This document shows positions 8,170 through 15,448 of a stretch of 20,685 nt of DNA, piece after piece; the first letter of the stretch is position 1, and every line of letters starts with the position of its first letter. The DNA comes from Gammaproteobacteria bacterium (GTDB taxonomy: Bacteria; Pseudomonadota; Gammaproteobacteria; Eutrophobiales; Eutrophobiaceae). The notes under the pieces are model-generated. The model did not search any database, had not been told where the DNA came from, and worked only from the letters and a program-made list of their open reading frames with translations. The stretch is taken from the NCBI GenBank assembly GCA_016844485.1, contig JAENIZ010000032.1, positions 1 to 20,685 on the forward strand, given 5' to 3'. Both the position numbers and the translations under genes were made by a program.

Positions 8170-9000
8170 TTATCCGGTTTTTATCGTTTGTAAAATCAGG
8201 ATTTCGCCTTTGCCATTACTGGCCAGATCACCGGTGAATCGATGGGCTTCTGGTCCATATTTGTTGAAAAAGCCGAGTTGTTTTCCCATTTCACTCAGTT
8301 GTTTAAATAAAAGACGCAGGAATTGTATCTTTAAATTACCGGAACTTTGAAAAGTGGCAGATATGTGTCTTGGTTTCTTTGCCAATATAATTGTGCCTCT
8401 TTTCATACCAAATCCGGAATATTTACCGGCCTTATCCAGGACAATGATGGTGCCGGCTACCATACGGCTACCGCAGTAATCACCGGCTTTGCCACATATA
8501 ATGATAATTCCGCGCCGCATGCGATCGCCAACACGATCACCTGCGTTACCAGAGATATAAATAAGTCCATCCGACATTCCATGAGGGTCACCCGGCAGGC
8601 CTGCTCCCAGATAGTCGCCAACATTTCCATCAATATTAATGCGGCCATTCAACATACAATTGCCCACCCATGCACCGGCATTACCCTGAATGTGGATATA
8701 ACCTCCTCGCATATATTGTCCAGTGAAATCACCAACGTCACCATGGACTTCAATATTGCCATGACTCATGCCGTGACCGATGCATATTAATTTGTCTGAG
8801 CTGCCCATGATTTTTATGTTTTCAGGATCAGCTCCTGTGATTGAAAACAATTGTTCTACTGGAATTTTCTGTTTACCGTATCTGATATTTATTTTTTTTA
8901 TGTGTATTTTACTTTTCCTCGATAGATTATCGGGTGTCAGCGGAGATACATTCAGAGTAAACTCCGGTCTTATTTTTAATTTAAAGATTAATGGATTCAT
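8170..9000 (-). CDS. fhcC: Formyltransferase/hydrolase complex subunit C (divergent)
   Basis: A 276-residue structural subunit of the bacterial formyltransferase/hydrolase complex, built as a right-handed beta-helix of the GltS C-terminal type. The centre shows the repeating G-x2-x-G-x-G pattern every 18-20 residues (for example NAGAWVGNCMLNGRINIDG, then DYLGAGLPGDPHGMSDG). The first about 80 and last about 60 residues differ clearly from the second copy at 13716-14524: the usual LPTFxYxCxY segment is replaced by a SATFQSSGNLK stretch, though RFTGDLASNGKGEIL still matches the family end. The start codon overlaps the fhcD stop (ATGA). The gene is notably AT-rich near its start. The assignment to FhcC is firm; loss or change of C-terminal contacts is inferred. 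Confidence 0.9.
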   Translation of the reverse strand: MNPLIFKLKIRPEFTLNVSPLTPDNLSRKSKIHIKKINIRYGKQKIPVEQLFSITGADPENIKIMGSSDKLICIGHGMSHGNIEVHGDVGDFTGQYMRGGYIHIQGNAGAWVGNCMLNGRINIDGNVGDYLGAGLPGDPHGMSDGLIYISGNAGDRVGDRMRRGIIIICGKAGDYCGSRMVAGTIIVLDKAGKYSGFGMKRGTIILAKKPRHISATFQSSGNLKIQFLRLLFKQLSEMGKQLGFFNKYGPEAHRFTGDLASNGKGEILILQTIKTG

Positions 9001-9893
9001 GCCAGAATATCCTTCAAGTAAAAATGATAGGGACCCAGATTGCCACCATAATTTCCCGCGCTAACACGATAAATTCCTTTTCTAGGTCCATAGGAACAAA
9101 CCGCAAGAATACCTGCTCGCATCGCTTCCCGAATAACTTCTTCACTAAGCCCGTCTATAACTATTTCTAAAACTGAACCGACTTCCTTACTCAGTTCAGA
9201 CTTAACCTGGCCTTTAAGGGTAGGACAGTAAGCCTCATTTGTTGAAGAAACTAAAGATTTATACTTGGAGCCTATCTTGGACCCTGATCCCACGATACCC
9301 CCGGGAAAGGCAGTGATTACACCTGCAACTTTCTTGATTTCTTCAATAGCCTTTTCACACGCCGTCAGGGCATGACGAGTCGTTTTGCCCATTACCAGAA
9401 AATTGCCGCCACCGATAGCCTTGGTAACCCCGGTTGTTTCTTCACATATGAATTCACCGTGCATTACCGGTATGCGCCAGAAACGCCGGCCGTTAATGGT
9501 CTTGGAGATTTGATAACCGTCGCCAAAAAAACGCAGGTTTTTACCCAGAGAAATTTTTTCTTCACTATGAAGACCGGCATAACAGGCGGTGGAAGCAGCG
9601 GTCATAACCGATTGACCGACCCGTCGAGGAACCTGATTTTCCAGGTCTTTGGTGGACATGGCAAAGACCATAACAGCTATCCCGGGTCTCCCGTCAGGTG
9701 TCTCAGAAGGGTTTAATTCCCGCTCGATGGCAGACTCACATCCACAACCAATGACTGATGAAGCGAATCCAGTGAGAGAATTGGCTGCACGATATGCCCA
9801 CTTTAGCGTCATCGCTGTGATAATGATACGAGTTGCCTTCATGGAAAAGGCCTCCGCGAAGGTATCATCTATTATTACGCCATTAATCTTCAT
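8997..9893 (-). CDS. fhcD: Formylmethanofuran:H4MPT formyltransferase, Fhc copy
   Basis: A 298-residue formyltransferase (Ftr/FhcD) that moves the formyl group between formyl-H4MPT and methanofuran/methylofuran; in bacteria it works inside the Fhc complex. Family signatures include DDTFAEAF at the start, FFGDGYQ, WRIPVMHGEF, the strongly conserved SGSKIGSKYKSL and STNEAYCPTL, and AGNYGGNLGPYHF at the end. The ribosome site AGGAAGG (9897-9903) overlaps the fhcA stop and sits just before the ATG. The gene overlaps fhcC by 4 bases, giving tight coupling. It is intact and full length. The paralogue at 14553-15446 shares all these motifs, but most other positions are diverged, so the two are not a recent duplication. 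Confidence 0.96.
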   Translation of the reverse strand: MKINGVIIDDTFAEAFSMKATRIIITAMTLKWAYRAANSLTGFASSVIGCGCESAIERELNPSETPDGRPGIAVMVFAMSTKDLENQVPRRVGQSVMTAASTACYAGLHSEEKISLGKNLRFFGDGYQISKTINGRRFWRIPVMHGEFICEETTGVTKAIGGGNFLVMGKTTRHALTACEKAIEEIKKVAGVITAFPGGIVGSGSKIGSKYKSLVSSTNEAYCPTLKGQVKSELSKEVGSVLEIVIDGLSEEVIREAMRAGILAVCSYGPRKGIYRVSAGNYGGNLGPYHFYLKDILA

Positions 9894-9902
9894 TGCCCTT
9901 CC

Positions 9903-11514
9903 TCAGGTACATGGTTGAATAATGAGACGGCCATTCCCATGTTCAAGGATTTCATCATCACTGATCTTGAAGTTATCAAGCTTCATCGTTTGATAACGAT
10001 CAAAATAACCTCTTAATGACTGCTCAATATTCCTGTCATATTCTGGTCGTAAGGTATGGATATTGCCTTTGGTTACATTTACGATTTTTCCGTCTCGTGC
10101 AACCAGATTCCCGTCTTTAAATACGTAAACAGGTTTTGCAAACATTGTTTCTTTGTTATTTATATTTTTGTAAACGGTAATATCTGCTGCCGCACCCGCT
10201 CCAAGGTGGCCGCGATTCTTCAGGCCCAGGCTCCTGGCAGGGGCGGCGCGTGTCATAATCGCAATTTCATAGAGAGAATATTCCCGGTCAAGACTGCCAA
10301 GTATACTTGCGGAGGCAGCCTTTTTATGGATTGTTGCAAGCATATCGTTACGAAAGCTCCGATCCATCAATAAACGAATGAGATGCGGATAACTGGTAAA
10401 TGGCGCACCATTGGGATGGTCCGTTGTCAGAAAAATACGCCACGGATCATTCACTTGCAGAAAGAGCTCAAGCCCGATGGCCCATTGCAGGGAATGTACA
10501 AATTTTTTATCGCTGTATTTAAACGGCACCACACCACAGCCTGCGTCACATTCGATATCCATTACCACCCATTTATTCGGGTGTGCATACCAGTGACCTG
10601 CATATTGAAGCATCGTATCAGCAGTTGCTGTTACAGTCTGTCCAAACATTATCTGACCCACATCTATTGAGATGTTTGGATTAGAATTGACGGCCTCTGC
10701 AATTTTTGCAGCACCGGATGAAAATTTACGGCAAGGGCATTCCTTCAACGGCATTAATGGTATCCAGAGTCGTTTGCATGTTGCCGGGCACGCCAAGATT
10801 ACACCCATGTACATGCAATGGATGTGGAATGCCCAATTCTCGAACTGCACGGGCGAGTTTTATCAGGATATCCCGGGGGGTAACGCCATAATACTGATTA
10901 GTTTCGTCCAGATTCAGTTTACGCTGGTTGAACTTGAAGGCACTGATGCCGCCAGGATTAACAACCTTGATGGCAATGGCCTGGGTTGCATTGATAATCC
11001 AGCCGACATAATCACTGATTGCCTCCTGATCTTTTTTTGCTGCAAGCATGCGCAGAAAAAAATCATCACTACCAAGTAGTGCATAAGCACCTTTATCAAC
11101 GATAGGGGTGTCCGCCATTTCCATATGCACTTGACGGGCATTGCTCGGCAACATGGCCGGTTCAAAGCAAGCGGTATAGCCCATTTCCGCATAGCGGTAA
11201 CCTGTTGTCAGGGTTGATGGCACTGCATGGCCGCAACCCGCACGCGTCACTGAAGTTTTACTGACTGGATCATCGCGATGATCTTCCGGCAGCATGATAC
11301 GGGCTATATTGACCTTGCCGCCACCGATATGAGTGTGGATGTCAATCGCACCGGCCATCACAATTTTCCCACGCAGATCATATACCTTATCAATCTTTAC
11401 ATTAGCGGAGGGTTTGCGTGTGATGTGCCCATCGCGTATGTAAATATCACGTTGTTCACCATTAATCCCGTGTACAGGATCATAAACAGTACCGCCTGAT
11501 AGTTTAATTAACAT
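9903..11514 (-). pseudogene. fhcA: Formyltransferase/hydrolase subunit A (FhcA), interrupted by internal deletion and frameshift
   Basis: Amidohydrolase-fold subunit that hydrolyses formyl-methylofuran to formate. The N-terminal frame (11514-10726, 262 residues) carries the metal-binding HTH (H60, H62), the carboxylated-Lys motif KVVNPGG and the HVHGCNLG segment, then stops. The C-terminal half resumes in another frame at about 10745 (RKFSSGAAKIAEAV) and runs to 9903 with STDHPNG-like TTDHPNGAPF (metal/catalytic Asp). Set against the intact copy at 15449-17092, about 13-20 residues are missing at the junction, including the conserved HIAHIQFNSYG block. The shift needs a loss of 3n+2 bases, so it is not a simple one-base slip. 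Neighbours fhcB and fhcD are intact and tightly spaced. It may be a true pseudogene, a recent inactivation, or an assembly collapse. Confidence 0.85.
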
Positions 11515-11522
11515 GTATTTTA

Positions 11523-12800
11523 TTAAAGTGATTTCACTACGCGGTTTAGGATTTCTGCAACATTCAGATACTTGGTGGTACGTACCTGTTTTAGCGGCAG
11601 TGCAATCACACTATCGGTGCGAAATAGTTGTCCGCCATGATCAACACCTGGCGTGCCTACCGGGATAATCACTTCCGGTCTGAAGTGTAATTTCGTTGCA
11701 GGTGTAGCCAGGACAACTGTCGGGATATTCGCCTTCGGTGGTCTGACAGTTGCAGTAAAACTTGATATCCAGATTAAGGTGTCTACTTCCTTCTTATTGA
11801 GCACATTCCTGATTGTATATTTATAGGGATCGTATTCCGGGTAACCCTTGGCAAAACTTACGCGTAACGGATAACCGCTCAGCCAGGCACTGACATTGCC
11901 TGCTGTTATTCCTCCATCATTACCGGCAAGACTGAAACCTGAAAAACGCGTTGTCCTGTTCAAATATTTGATTGTCTGACAAATAGCCTGAATAGTTAAT
12001 TCAGCATGAGGGTGATTTAATTCACCCGGCGCCCAGACGATGACACCATAGCGGGCCTGTTTCATGCGCTCCGCCAGTTTTTCAAGTACCTGGAGTTTGA
12101 CCCCTGCGACATGCTGCTCTTGTATTTTATTACCAACGATCATGGCATGTAATGTTGCAACGATTTCACTAATTTGTTCCTGTTTGCAATTAATGGAAGT
12201 AGGCAGGCGTCCGGAAGGATTTTTGCCGGCTGAAGTATTTAAGTGATCACCGATATAAACTATCTCACGCTGCTTGATATCAATATTAAACAGGGAATTT
12301 TTATTCCAGATAACGCGTTCATAGAATCTGGGATAGTTGGTAATGCCATCCGTACCTGCAAAAATAATGAGATCGGCACGATTTTTGATTTCTGCCATGG
12401 TAGTCATCATCCAGCCGTGGTCCTGCATGACTTTTATATTGCGCATGGCACCGTCACTATACATATGGTCAACAATTGCCCCGGTTTTATCGGCGAGTTC
12501 CATGACAGCGCGCATACCGGCAACATCAGTACCCAGTCCGGCTATTAATGGTTGGCGCGACTTGCGAAAAATATTGATCACATGGTTGATGGCATCGTCC
12601 AATGTTACTTCCTTGCCATTAATGCCGGGTTTAACTGGCAATTGCGTTTGCTCGAACTGACTTTTTGCTATGCTGCAGCCATTACTTAGAACCTTTAACT
12701 GTCCTGTTTTATTTTTGACAACCAGATCGTCACACAGCAAACTGCAAAACGGGCAGGTTACGTTCCTATGTATTCTCGCAACGTTGTTTTTGTCTATCAT
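11523..12800 (-). CDS. fhcB: Formyltransferase/hydrolase complex subunit B (FhcB, non-redox type)
   Basis: A 425-residue homologue of the formylmethanofuran dehydrogenase B subunit, of the kind found in methylotroph Fhc complexes, where it is not known to do redox chemistry. The N-terminal cysteines remain (C16, C19, C23, C42 in TCPFCSLLCDD and SNGC). The metal-ligand Cys-His of true FwdB is gone: the aligned segment reads DHMYSDGAMRN (residues 111-121). The pterin-contact region is also altered (NDGGITAGNVSAW against GHGNVTGADNVVSW in the second copy). It is the first gene of the left cluster, with a 525-base gap upstream, so a promoter probably lies there. fhcA begins 8 bases after its stop. 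No strong ribosome site precedes the ATG at 12800. Confidence 0.9.
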   Translation of the reverse strand: MIDKNNVARIHRNVTCPFCSLLCDDLVVKNKTGQLKVLSNGCSIAKSQFEQTQLPVKPGINGKEVTLDDAINHVINIFRKSRQPLIAGLGTDVAGMRAVMELADKTGAIVDHMYSDGAMRNIKVMQDHGWMMTTMAEIKNRADLIIFAGTDGITNYPRFYERVIWNKNSLFNIDIKQREIVYIGDHLNTSAGKNPSGRLPTSINCKQEQISEIVATLHAMIVGNKIQEQHVAGVKLQVLEKLAERMKQARYGVIVWAPGELNHPHAELTIQAICQTIKYLNRTTRFSGFSLAGNDGGITAGNVSAWLSGYPLRVSFAKGYPEYDPYKYTIRNVLNKKEVDTLIWISSFTATVRPPKANIPTVVLATPATKLHFRPEVIIPVGTPGVDHGGQLFRTDSVIALPLKQVRTTKYLNVAEILNRVVKSL

Positions 12801-13325
12801 TTTTGGGTTTAAAAAACTACCGCTGGCATCAACAAGTGGTTAGCCAAGTAATCTGGTTATAATATTTAATTTTAGTTATGTTTTTCTTGGTATTGCATAG
12901 TGTGCAAAACTTGATTTTCTGCCCTGTCATCAATGATTAACCTTATCTTTCAATAGAATAGAAAAACTATGAGGTCTAATGATAATGCCTTGGCATTATG
13001 TTGTGCAACATCGCTATTTGAGTTTATGAACAGTGAATTGAAATGATCTTCTCCTGATTTATTTTCTCCGTTGTTTAATGTATCCGGATTTGATAGCAGG
13101 ATATCATTACTGCAACACAGCATACATGGTGTGTGTCGATGATCCCAGCTGGATTACTATCTACAATCGCAACGCGTAATGGATGAATTTATTATTGAAT
13201 AGCCTTGGTTGTTAAAGCAACGAGAAATGCAGTAGTCAGTTGGCAGGAAAGATCAGGAGCAACAAATACCCCGAAATCAGGTTCCTGTATGCTCTCTATT
13301 TATATTTGCTTCATGTTTTACATTC
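12801..13325. other. 525-base intergenic gap between fdxA and fhcB
   Basis: AT-rich stretch with no convincing protein gene on either strand. It should hold the end of the fwd-fdx transcript and the promoter region of fhcBADC-fdhBA, both on the minus strand. Contents seen: two adjacent inverted repeats at 12982-13011, a stretch rich in TAAT/ATTA just upstream of fhcB, and a 33-codon plus-strand frame (13078-13179) without a ribosome site. No strong terminator hairpin was found after fdxA. Confidence 0.6.
12982..13011. promoter_or_regulatory. Two adjacent inverted repeats upstream of fhcB, possible operator
   Basis: ATAATGCC-TT-GGCATTAT (12982-12999) is a perfect 8-bp inverted repeat, and ATGTTG-TG-CAACAT (12998-13011) is a perfect 6-bp one; they share two bases. 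They lie about 180-210 bases upstream of the fhcB start. Their clustering suggests a dimeric regulator site, but no known consensus was recognised. Confidence 0.4.
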
Positions 13326-13628
13326 CTAGAACCCTAATTTTTTCTTTCTCTCCTCTGCCCCAGGCAAAGGGTCCCATTTTTCATTGCACACAGGTAATTG
13401 AGGTGCACGTTCAGCATTGATTGCAATCCATTTTTCATGCTCTTCAGAAATAGGATCTTCAAATATAGCTTCTACCGGACATTCCGGAATACACGCGCTG
13501 CAATCGATGCAGACTTCCGGATCGATATACAGCATTACATCATCATAATGAAAACAGTCTACAGGGCACGGGACGACACAGTCGGTAAAACGGCAATTTA
13601 AACAATTTTCAGTCACAATTGTTGTCAT
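13326..13628 (-). CDS. fdxA: 7Fe ferredoxin ([3Fe-4S][4Fe-4S], FdxA type)
   Basis: A 100-residue soluble electron carrier. The cysteine pattern matches Azotobacter-type ferredoxin I: C9, C17 and C50 for a [3Fe-4S] cluster and C21, C40, C43 and C46 for a [4Fe-4S] cluster, with C12 and C25 also conserved. The C-terminal tail (EKWIAINAERAPQLP, then KWDPLPGAEE) is also that of the family. A strong ribosome site AGGAG (13635-13639) precedes the ATG, within a short TTCTAC/GTAGAA repeat. It is the last gene of the fwd cluster, 87 AT-rich bases after fwdC. Position suggests it carries electrons to or from the formylmethanofuran dehydrogenase, replacing archaeal polyferredoxin subunits that are absent here; that partnership is inferred. 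Confidence 0.93.
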   Translation of the reverse strand: MTTIVTENCLNCRFTDCVVPCPVDCFHYDDVMLYIDPEVCIDCSACIPECPVEAIFEDPISEEHEKWIAINAERAPQLPVCNEKWDPLPGAEERKKKLGF

Positions 13629-13715
13629 AATCTTCTCCTTCTACTTCTACTTCTCTAAGGGTCCTCAGGTAAAATTATATATATTTATGATTATTAATAT
13701 ACTTATATCTGCTGT

Positions 13716-14524
13716 TCAGTTTGCATATAAAAGGATCTCCCCACGGTTAAGTTCAATGGCATCACCAATCCACCGCTCGTAATTACCATTTAACTGTGCA
13801 TCATCAATTTGTAATCCGTACTCTTTAATATATGAGAGATAGATTCGCACATAAGTAGGATGATAGGTGCAAGCATAGGTGAATGTCGGAAGCATTTCTG
13901 CCTTATGCATGGAAAGGATGGTGCCCTCTTCATGCCTGCTCCACTGCGTATTCCCATTTCACCAAGCACAATGATGGTTCCCGCAAGCATGCTGACGCCG
14001 GTAAAGTCTTCACTGTTACCACCAACAACAATAAGCCCGTGGCGCATGGCATTCCCGGTTTCATTTCGTGCGTTACCGTGTATGATAATTTCGCCACCTT
14101 GCATTCCAACAGGACTGCCGCGATATGCACCCCCCACCATATGCCCGGCATTACCCTTTACAATCACTCGTCCACCGATCATCTCTGATGCGATCCAGTC
14201 ACCCGCATTGCCTTCAACAATGATTTCCCCACCCGACATGCCGGCACCCAGATGGGCGCCAACATTGCCACTGATGATGATTCGTCCACCCGACATGCCG
14301 GCACCCAGATGTTTGATTCTGGAAAGGTCTCCCTCGATTCTGATTTCACCATCATACTTTCCTTGTACCTTGAAGAAATCTCCAAGCATTACTTGTTCTT
14401 TACCATGAAAAATTGTAAGTGCAGATAGTGCTGCCTCGTTTACATTGTTCAGTTTGTCCGTGCAGATCACATCAGCCTCAATCGGCACGTCAGGCAACGT
14501 ATGTAATGACAGTGTTAAACTCAT
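13716..14524 (-). CDS. fwdC: Formylmethanofuran dehydrogenase subunit C, with a single-base frameshift
   Basis: Beta-helix subunit of the formylmethanofuran dehydrogenase (FwdC/FhcC). The first 200 or so residues show the G-x-G-x-G coil repeats, running to SGAGMKR. The frame then shifts: adding one G to the GGG run (CCC at 13924-13926 on the plus strand) restores GTILSMHKAEMLPTFTY and the usual family end RWIGDAIELNRGEILLY, finishing at 13716. Uncorrected, the protein reads 30-odd foreign residues and stops at 13790 (244 residues). Loss of one base in a short homopolymer is a common sequencing or assembly error, so the real gene may be intact (about 269 residues). It starts 28 bases after the ftr stop and precedes fdxA. 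Confidence 0.88.
14229..14311. repeat. 26-base exact direct repeat inside fwdC
   Basis: The same 26 bases occur at 14229-14254 and 14286-14311, exactly 57 bases (19 codons) apart, coding HLGAGMSGG twice. The spacing equals one coil of the beta-helix, so the repeat reflects coil duplication or gene-conversion-like homogenisation. Confidence 0.85.
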
Positions 14525-14552
14525 GGTATTTAATAATCCCCTGGCGATATGC

Positions 14553-15446
14553 TTAGTTACTGTTTATTATTTTATGTAAGTGGAGATGGAACTGACCCAG
14601 ATTACCACCATAATTACCTGCGGTGATCTGTTTAATCCCCGGTTTGGCAGCTGCCTGCATGCCAACGCGCATGGCTTCCTCAACAGCATCAATGTTAAGG
14701 CCATCAATTACGATTTCCAGAACACAATTGGAAGTAGATGGAACTAATGATGTAGCTGCTGCACCACGCAGAGTAGGGCAATAGGCGTCGTTGGTTGAGG
14801 CGATAAGCGATTTGTACTTTGATCCTATCTTGCTGCCACTGCGCACCACCCCGTTTGGAAAGGGTAATATGATCCCCGGTATTTCGCGCATGGCCTTGGT
14901 CGCGGCATTGGCCGCACGTAATGTTGTTTTTTGATCCTTACCAAGTATCAGGAGGTTACCACCACCCACAGCATCCTGGACACCAAAGCTTTCTTCGACC
15001 AGAAATTCACCATCCATGACAGGTATACGCCATAGGTGATGATTGCCAAGCACCTTACTAATCTGATATCCGTCTCCAAAGTAACGAAGTTGTCCACCCA
15101 CTGCGACGGTATTATCTGATGTCAGGCCATTGTAACAGGCAGTTGTCGGGCAGGTCATGACACACTGACCAATACGCTCCATCAAGCGTTTCCCAATTCC
15201 TTCGATATCCATGGCAAACAACAACACACTGACGCCGGGTCGCTTGTCCAGCGTTTTATCTGCAGGCAGTTCTTGTTCGATACCTGCCTCACATTTACAA
15301 CCAATTACTGAAGTGGCGAAACCTGTCATTGATTGTGCTGCCGCCATTGCCCACTGCTTTGTTTCTGCCGTAATAATCGCACGACTGCCATACATCTTGA
15401 AGGCTTCAGCAAAGGTATCGATGATTTCAGTAGAATTGATCTTCAT
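14553..15446 (-). CDS. ftr: Formylmethanofuran:H4MPT formyltransferase, Fwd-cluster copy
   Basis: A 297-residue formyltransferase (Ftr/FhcD). Conserved landmarks are IDTFAEAF, TGFATSVIGCKCE, YFGDGYQISK, WRIPVMDGEF, RSGSKIGSKYKSL, STNDAYCPTL and AGNYGGNLGQFH. It links formyl-H4MPT to the methanofuran-bound form used by the Fwd enzyme. The gene sits between fwdA and fwdC, which is the bacterial fhc order (A-D-C); archaea usually keep ftr elsewhere. It begins 2 bases after the fwdA stop. It is full length and a distant paralogue of the copy at 8997-9893. Keeping a dedicated formyltransferase in each cluster suggests the two complexes work separately. The symbol fhcD would serve equally well. Confidence 0.95.
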   Translation of the reverse strand: MKINSTEIIDTFAEAFKMYGSRAIITAETKQWAMAAAQSMTGFATSVIGCKCEAGIEQELPADKTLDKRPGVSVLLFAMDIEGIGKRLMERIGQCVMTCPTTACYNGLTSDNTVAVGGQLRYFGDGYQISKVLGNHHLWRIPVMDGEFLVEESFGVQDAVGGGNLLILGKDQKTTLRAANAATKAMREIPGIILPFPNGVVRSGSKIGSKYKSLIASTNDAYCPTLRGAAATSLVPSTSNCVLEIVIDGLNIDAVEEAMRVGMQAAAKPGIKQITAGNYGGNLGQFHLHLHKIINSN

Positions 15447-15448
15447 TG

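Noticed and set aside
13078..13179. 33-codon plus-strand frame in the gap, ending WITIYNRNA, which at first recalls a PqqA peptide
   Set aside because: It lacks the Glu-x3-Tyr core of PqqA, has no ribosome site, and no pqq genes lie nearby.
13205..13420. 71-residue plus-strand frame running from the gap into fdxA
   Set aside because: It overlaps the 3' part of a well-supported ferredoxin gene on the opposite strand and its composition is not protein-like.
14221..14320. Evenly spaced repeats considered as a CRISPR-like array
   Set aside because: Only two copies exist and they are in-frame coil repeats of a beta-helix protein.
13860..14408. 182-residue plus-strand frame opposite fwdC, rich in Pro, Ile and Met
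   Set aside because: It is the antisense shadow of the Gly-rich repeats of fwdC and shows no domain of its own.
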